From Saprospiraceae bacterium (GTDB lineage Bacteria > Bacteroidota > Bacteroidia > Chitinophagales > Saprospiraceae), in contig JALHQW010000005.1 in NCBI GenBank assembly GCA_022841745.1, forward strand, positions 62,001-126,000: a stretch of DNA of 64,000 nucleotides, in the 5' to 3' direction. Made by a program: the position numbers and the translations under genes. Under the pieces are notes generated by a model that saw only the letters and a list, made by a program, of their open reading frames with translations, did no database searches and had not been told where the DNA came from. Positions 62,340-64,000 of the stretch are shown here, piece after piece (the stretch's first letter is position 1; each line of letters starts with the position of its first letter).

Positions 62340-64000
62340 TCACTCTCCATTGACCACCACAAACCGAACGGAACGCTCCCGCAAGCCATCCACTTTTAGC
62401 CATAGCCAGTACATGCCTTCGGGTAAGTTGCCCAGTTCCAATCGCCAGGGCTCATCGGGTAGCGAGTCGTGTTGGCTTTCCAGCACTTGGTAACCAAAGC
62501 TGTTGTGAATAGTAACCGTTGCGGCCTTGCCCACCATTTTTTCAAAATACACAGAGACATTGCGGTAGGCTGGGTTCGGGAACAAGGTAACTGCACTCCG
62601 GTCAAGTTGAAGCGCTACTGCCCTTACCTCGCTAATGGCCTCTGTACCATCGGCAAAGGCTGTCCTCACCCGGTAGAAATTGGCACCAAGGTTCGGAAGC
62701 GGGTCTTTATTAGAATACAGGCTTACCTGTTCTTCGTCCGTTTCAGGCATGATTTCCAAAAGTGGCTCAAAATCAGTTCCGTTGGTGGAACGCTCCACGA
62801 TATAGCGGTCACTCTTGTGGTCGGTATTTGTAATCCAGGTCAGTTGAACCTGCTCCTTGTCCAAGGAGACGGCAAAGTCGGAATTGTCATTATTGATAAT
62901 GATGGGGTTAATGGACGGTATGCCACTGCATTCGTAAGGCGACCATGACCAGTCCACCCATTTCTTTGCATCCACTTTTTTGGCAATGAACTGCCCGATG
63001 AGCAGGGTGTGGCTTTGCTCGGTGGCATCGTCCACGTGGAGGTCCTTGAAACGGACGTCCACGCTGGCATTTATCTTACTGCTTTCTTTGATGGTCATAT
63101 TGTCCTCTTCAGCGTAAATTTTCACCCGGTGCGAACTGTTCCAGTTCAGTTCCGTTCGTTTGCCCAATTCGACTTTCTTTTTCACCACCAGTTCCGTATT
63201 ACCGGTAAACTGGATGCTCGATTTTTTGCCGTTGTCGGAGTCCTTGGAAATAAACTCCTTGACGTAGATAATGCCTGTCGCCGTGAACTTGGCGGTCGAG
63301 TTTTTACCTATTTCAATATTCTTGAAATTCGTTCCATTCAGTAAAAACACCCCGTTGTAATTGTCCGGCACTTTCACGTCGGAAGGTGGGTCGGGCATGG
63401 TATTGTACTTGAAGGAAGCTAGTGCTGGCTCAATCGCTTGCGCCAAAGTTTGCACGCCAGCAATGGTGCTGCCACCCGACAAGTCAATCTTGGGTGAACG
63501 AACAAAGCCATTAACAGTAGTTTCATCGTGGATTTTTGCTTCCTTGTCTTCCTTCCAAATGCCAAGATTGCCGGCAACGGTGTTCTTGTGCATGTGGATT
63601 TCTTCCTGTGCGAGGATGGTATAGCTGAGCAACGAATTCGGGTTCAGGCTGATGTTCACAGTGGCAGTACAAGTATTTGTATTGCCCTTACCATCGTTGG
63701 CAGTCAGCGTCACGGTGTTTGCCCCCAAGTTGTTGCAACTAAAATTATTGGGCAGCACCGATACAAGATTGACCGAACCACAGTTGTCCGAACCACTCTG
63801 ATAAACGTTGGCTGGCAAAACGCCCACCTGTCCGTTGGCATCAAGCACCGTATCGTAATTTTTGCAAGCCAGCGTCGGTGGCGTAAGGTCTTGTACGGTG
63901 ATGGTTGCCGAGCAGCTTGACGAGCGGCCTGCGGCGTCCGTAACAAGAAGTGTCAGCGCATTAGGCCCGAGGTTGCTGCAATTGAAGCTAAGGCTGCTTT
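62340..64000 (-). CDS. Partial T9SS surface protein (HYR plus beta-helix-like), 5' end off the window
   Basis: The frame is open to the right edge (64000), so its true start lies outside. The visible part holds two HYR-like units ('TPPTLACKNYDTVLDANGQV', 'CNNLGANTVTLTANDGKGNT'), then a long segment with repeating polar/hydrophobic turns ('TVAGNLGIWKEDKEAKIHDE', 'GNTELVVKKKVELGKRTEL', 'IKESSKINASVDVRFKDLHV') suggesting a beta-helix. An FN3-like unit follows ('QLTWITNTDHKSDRYIVERS'), and the type A T9SS domain at the end ('VTLFPNPAYRNVSVYFEKMV' to 'LPEGMYWLWLKVDG'). Function unknown; exported and surface-exposed by inference. Confidence 0.88.
   Translation of the reverse strand, partial: SSLSFNCSNLGPNALTLLVTDAAGRSSSCSATITVQDLTPPTLACKNYDTVLDANGQVGVLPANVYQSGSDNCGSVNLVSVLPNNFSCNNLGANTVTLTANDGKGNTNTCTATVNISLNPNSLLSYTILAQEEIHMHKNTVAGNLGIWKEDKEAKIHDETTVNGFVRSPKIDLSGGSTIAGVQTLAQAIEPALASFKYNTMPDPPSDVKVPDNYNGVFLLNGTNFKNIEIGKNSTAKFTATGIIYVKEFISKDSDNGKKSSIQFTGNTELVVKKKVELGKRTELNWNSSHRVKIYAEEDNMTIKESSKINASVDVRFKDLHVDDATEQSHTLLIGQFIAKKVDAKKWVDWSWSPYECSGIPSINPIIINNDNSDFAVSLDKEQVQLTWITNTDHKSDRYIVERSTNGTDFEPLLEIMPETDEEQVSLYSNKDPLPNLGANFYRVRTAFADGTEAISEVRAVALQLDRSAVTLFPNPAYRNVSVYFEKMVGKAATVTIHNSFGYQVLESQHDSLPDEPWRLELGNLPEGMYWLWLKVDGLRERSVRFVVVNGE

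Noticed and set aside
62135-62353. 72-aa plus-strand frame
   Set aside because: It passes through the rho-independent terminator and has no gene-like composition.

Overview
The window is a piece of a Bacteroidota chromosome, most likely from the Saprospiria. The basis is the presence of type IX secretion (T9SS) C-terminal sorting domains of both type A and type B, SprB-like repeats, HYR-like repeats, two perfect TAnnTTTG promoter boxes, and A-rich rather than Shine-Dalgarno leaders. Almost every gene is on the minus strand. No tRNA, rRNA, transposase or CRISPR array was seen.

Region 1 (461-12818) is a co-oriented array of small and medium exported proteins: DUF1573, CAP/SCP-like, a three-member 'G-x-W-x-G' family, an 889-aa CAP-plus-propeller-like protein, two pentapeptide-repeat proteins, a PsbP/DcrB-like protein, a lipoprotein, an exported tail-collar-domain protein and a small membrane protein. 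At its upstream end lies a membrane-anchored TPR/HTH regulator. A phased 11-bp direct repeat (TGTAACG core on the coding strand) lies upstream of the first array gene (four copies) and again upstream of the last one (two copies). This suggests shared control.

Region 2 (12949-16681) holds a PKD-domain lipoprotein, a metallophosphoesterase, an unknown protein, ornithine aminotransferase with an unusual Cys cluster, and a divergent 54-aa Lys/Cys-rich protein.

Region 3 (16918-64000) is dominated by giant surface proteins of 3762, 1549, about 3011 and 3718 aa, followed by a 1443-aa metzincin protease and a truncated HYR/beta-helix protein. The 3762-aa protein ends in a type B T9SS domain, and the protease and truncated protein end in type A domains. 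The other three giants end in a different duplicated EF-hand/dockerin-like module (D-x-N-x-DGKVIxQGPxND ... LANxIVxxxIP). Two of them share about 4.7 kb of homologous 3' sequence that includes a tract of about 649 bp with one difference, the signature of recent gene conversion or duplication. A three-gene unit (SET-domain protein, small four-helix membrane protein, outer-membrane barrel candidate) sits between these two paralogues.

The most interesting candidates are the C-terminal module as an alternative surface-anchoring or assembly tag, the H-type-lectin-like repeat module shared by four proteins, the conversion tract, and the phased operator next to the TPR/HTH regulator. Functional statements rest on motif recognition by eye; no database search was run.
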